DNA of 5,529 nucleotides from CAXGTL01 sp964645705 (GTDB taxonomy: Archaea; Nanobdellota; Nanobdellia; Woesearchaeales; CAXGTL01): the NCBI GenBank assembly GCA_964645705.1, contig CAZYAB010000016.1:1-5529 (forward strand). The letters are read 5' to 3'. This document shows, in pieces, positions 4,871 to 5,529 of this stretch. The translations under genes and the position numbers were made by a program. Position 1 is the stretch's first letter, and each line of letters starts with the position of its first letter. Under the pieces are notes generated by a model, which was not told the DNA's origin, ran no database searches, and saw nothing but the letters and a program-made list of their open reading frames with translations.

Positions 4871-5529
4871 TTTGCATACCTCAGCGCGTCTACAGGACTT
4901 AACTTAGATGCTTTCCATGCTGGAAGTGTTCCAAAAAACGAACCAACTATGAATGAAAATAATATTGAACCAACAAACAACTGCCAAGAAATGTGAGCAG
5001 AAATAAGATCAGAACCCAGAACTATGCTTCCTATGTAAGCCAATGAAACTGCGCCAACATAACCTAATATAGCTCCAACTATTCCACCTACTGATCCAAG
5101 TAAACCAGACTCAACAAAAAACAATGTAAATATTGTTGAATTTCTTGCACCTATGGACTTCATTATGCCAATTTGCTTTGTTCTTTCAACTACAGATGTA
5201 TACATTGTATTCATTATTCCTATTCCGCCAACTAATAGTGAAATACTTGCAATTATATAAACAAAAATTTGCACTGCGAGCAATGTTTCATTCACATTTT
5301 CTAAAACAGAAGCAGGATTTTGTACTGAAAAATCTTCTTCACCTTCATCAACATCTCTCAATTTTCTTAATTTTCTTTCAATATCTGATTGAATATCATT
5401 TACATTAAGATTAGTATTAAATTTTACAGGAATCAAATCATAATCATCTCCTTGTCTATCAACCAAATCCCTAAGATCATCTTCATTCATAAATACTGCT
5501 CCATCATATTGAAAATTTCCTTTTTTTTC
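4867..5529 (-). CDS. MacB/FtsX-type ABC transporter permease, C-terminal part, cut by the right window edge
   Basis: Paralogue of the following permease. The frame stays open from the ATG at 5490 to the window edge, adding 13 codons (ending YDGAVF before that Met). The ATG at 5490 is internal: in this family the segment aligned with VFMNEDDLRDLV lies deep in the extracytoplasmic domain ('VYIPL...' region). The visible part is 220 residues, about the last half. In fragment numbering it has the end of the MacB-PCD domain with EEDFSVQ (64-70), helix 2 at about 83-106, the signature ERTKQIGIMKSIGA (115-128), helix 3 at about 131-160, helix 4 at about 180-203, and the typical ending LPAWKASKLSPVDALRYAK. 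Helix 1 and the true start must lie beyond 5529. Its TGA overlaps the next ATG (ATGA), which suggests coupled synthesis of two subunits of one heteromeric transporter. Confidence 0.94.
   Translation of the reverse strand, partial: EKKGNFQYDGAVFMNEDDLRDLVDRQGDDYDLIPVKFNTNLNVNDIQSDIERKLRKLRDVDEGEEDFSVQNPASVLENVNETLLAVQIFVYIIASISLLVGGIGIMNTMYTSVVERTKQIGIMKSIGARNSTIFTLFFVESGLLGSVGGIVGAILGYVGAVSLAYIGSIVLGSDLISAHISWQLFVGSILFSFIVGSFFGTLPAWKASKLSPVDALRYAK
5319..5346 (-). repeat. 28-bp identical segment, copy in the first permease
   Basis: Partner of 4096-4123. Identity covers nine codons including all third positions, although the two permeases differ strongly elsewhere. Possible explanations are gene conversion between tandem copies or chance under strong codon bias. 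Confidence 0.8.

Noticed and set aside
3984..5408. Plus-strand ORFs at 3984-4208 and 5133-5408 within the permeases
   Set aside because: Antisense to conserved MacB/FtsX coding sequence, no start signals, composition explained by the opposite strand.
5488..5490. ATG at 5490 as the start of the upstream permease
   Set aside because: The frame is open to the window edge, the residues before it fit the MacB extracytoplasmic domain, and a start here would lose transmembrane helix 1. It is an internal Met of a truncated gene.

Overview
This AT-rich window looks archaeal. It carries a group II chaperonin (thermosome) start, ribosomal proteins eS6 and eL41 and the gamma subunit of initiation factor aIF2. 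Its promoters have a TATA box about 27 nt before the start codon, as expected for leaderless archaeal transcripts. The low GC, short spacers, lysine-rich ribosomal proteins and a membrane protein with an N-terminal 'GYS-E-I-hydrophobic-GY' helical module suggest a DPANN-type archaeon (for example Woesearchaeota or Pacearchaeota). That placement is inference and cannot be proven from this window.

Left part (1-1340): on the minus strand are the first 50 codons of a thermosome subunit (cut by the window edge) and a 34-codon gene for the tiny ribosomal protein eL41. Divergent from these, on the plus strand, is eS6; its true start is at 467, not at the upstream ATG at 413. A 41-residue CxxC/CxxC zinc-ribbon protein of unknown function follows at 1141-1266. 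It sits between eS6 and aIF2-gamma, two genes that are neighbours in many archaea.

Middle (1341-3598): aIF2-gamma is intact, with all G motifs and its zinc knuckle. It converges, with an 11-bp gap, on an unrecognised four-helix membrane protein of 332 residues that has a charged C-terminal cytoplasmic region.

Right part (3650-5529, minus strand): two tandem paralogous MacB/FtsX-type ABC permeases overlap by 4 bp (ATGA). The upstream one runs off the right edge, so its true start is outside the window. They probably form a heteromeric exporter whose ATPase is not in view.

The window shows two expression modes. Four genes (eL41, eS6, aIF2-gamma and the 332-aa membrane protein) have the same 8-mer TTTATAAA centred 26.5-28.5 nt before the ATG and no Shine-Dalgarno, so they are predicted leaderless. 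Two genes (thermosome and the 41-aa zinc ribbon) have a TTTATATA box, a 40-50 nt leader, an inverted repeat near the predicted transcription start, and the same GGGGGAT Shine-Dalgarno with the same 9-nt spacing. No CRISPR array, tRNA, rRNA, insertion sequence or clearly new multi-gene system was seen. The least described items are the zinc-ribbon microprotein, the N-terminally extended eL41 and the 332-aa membrane protein.
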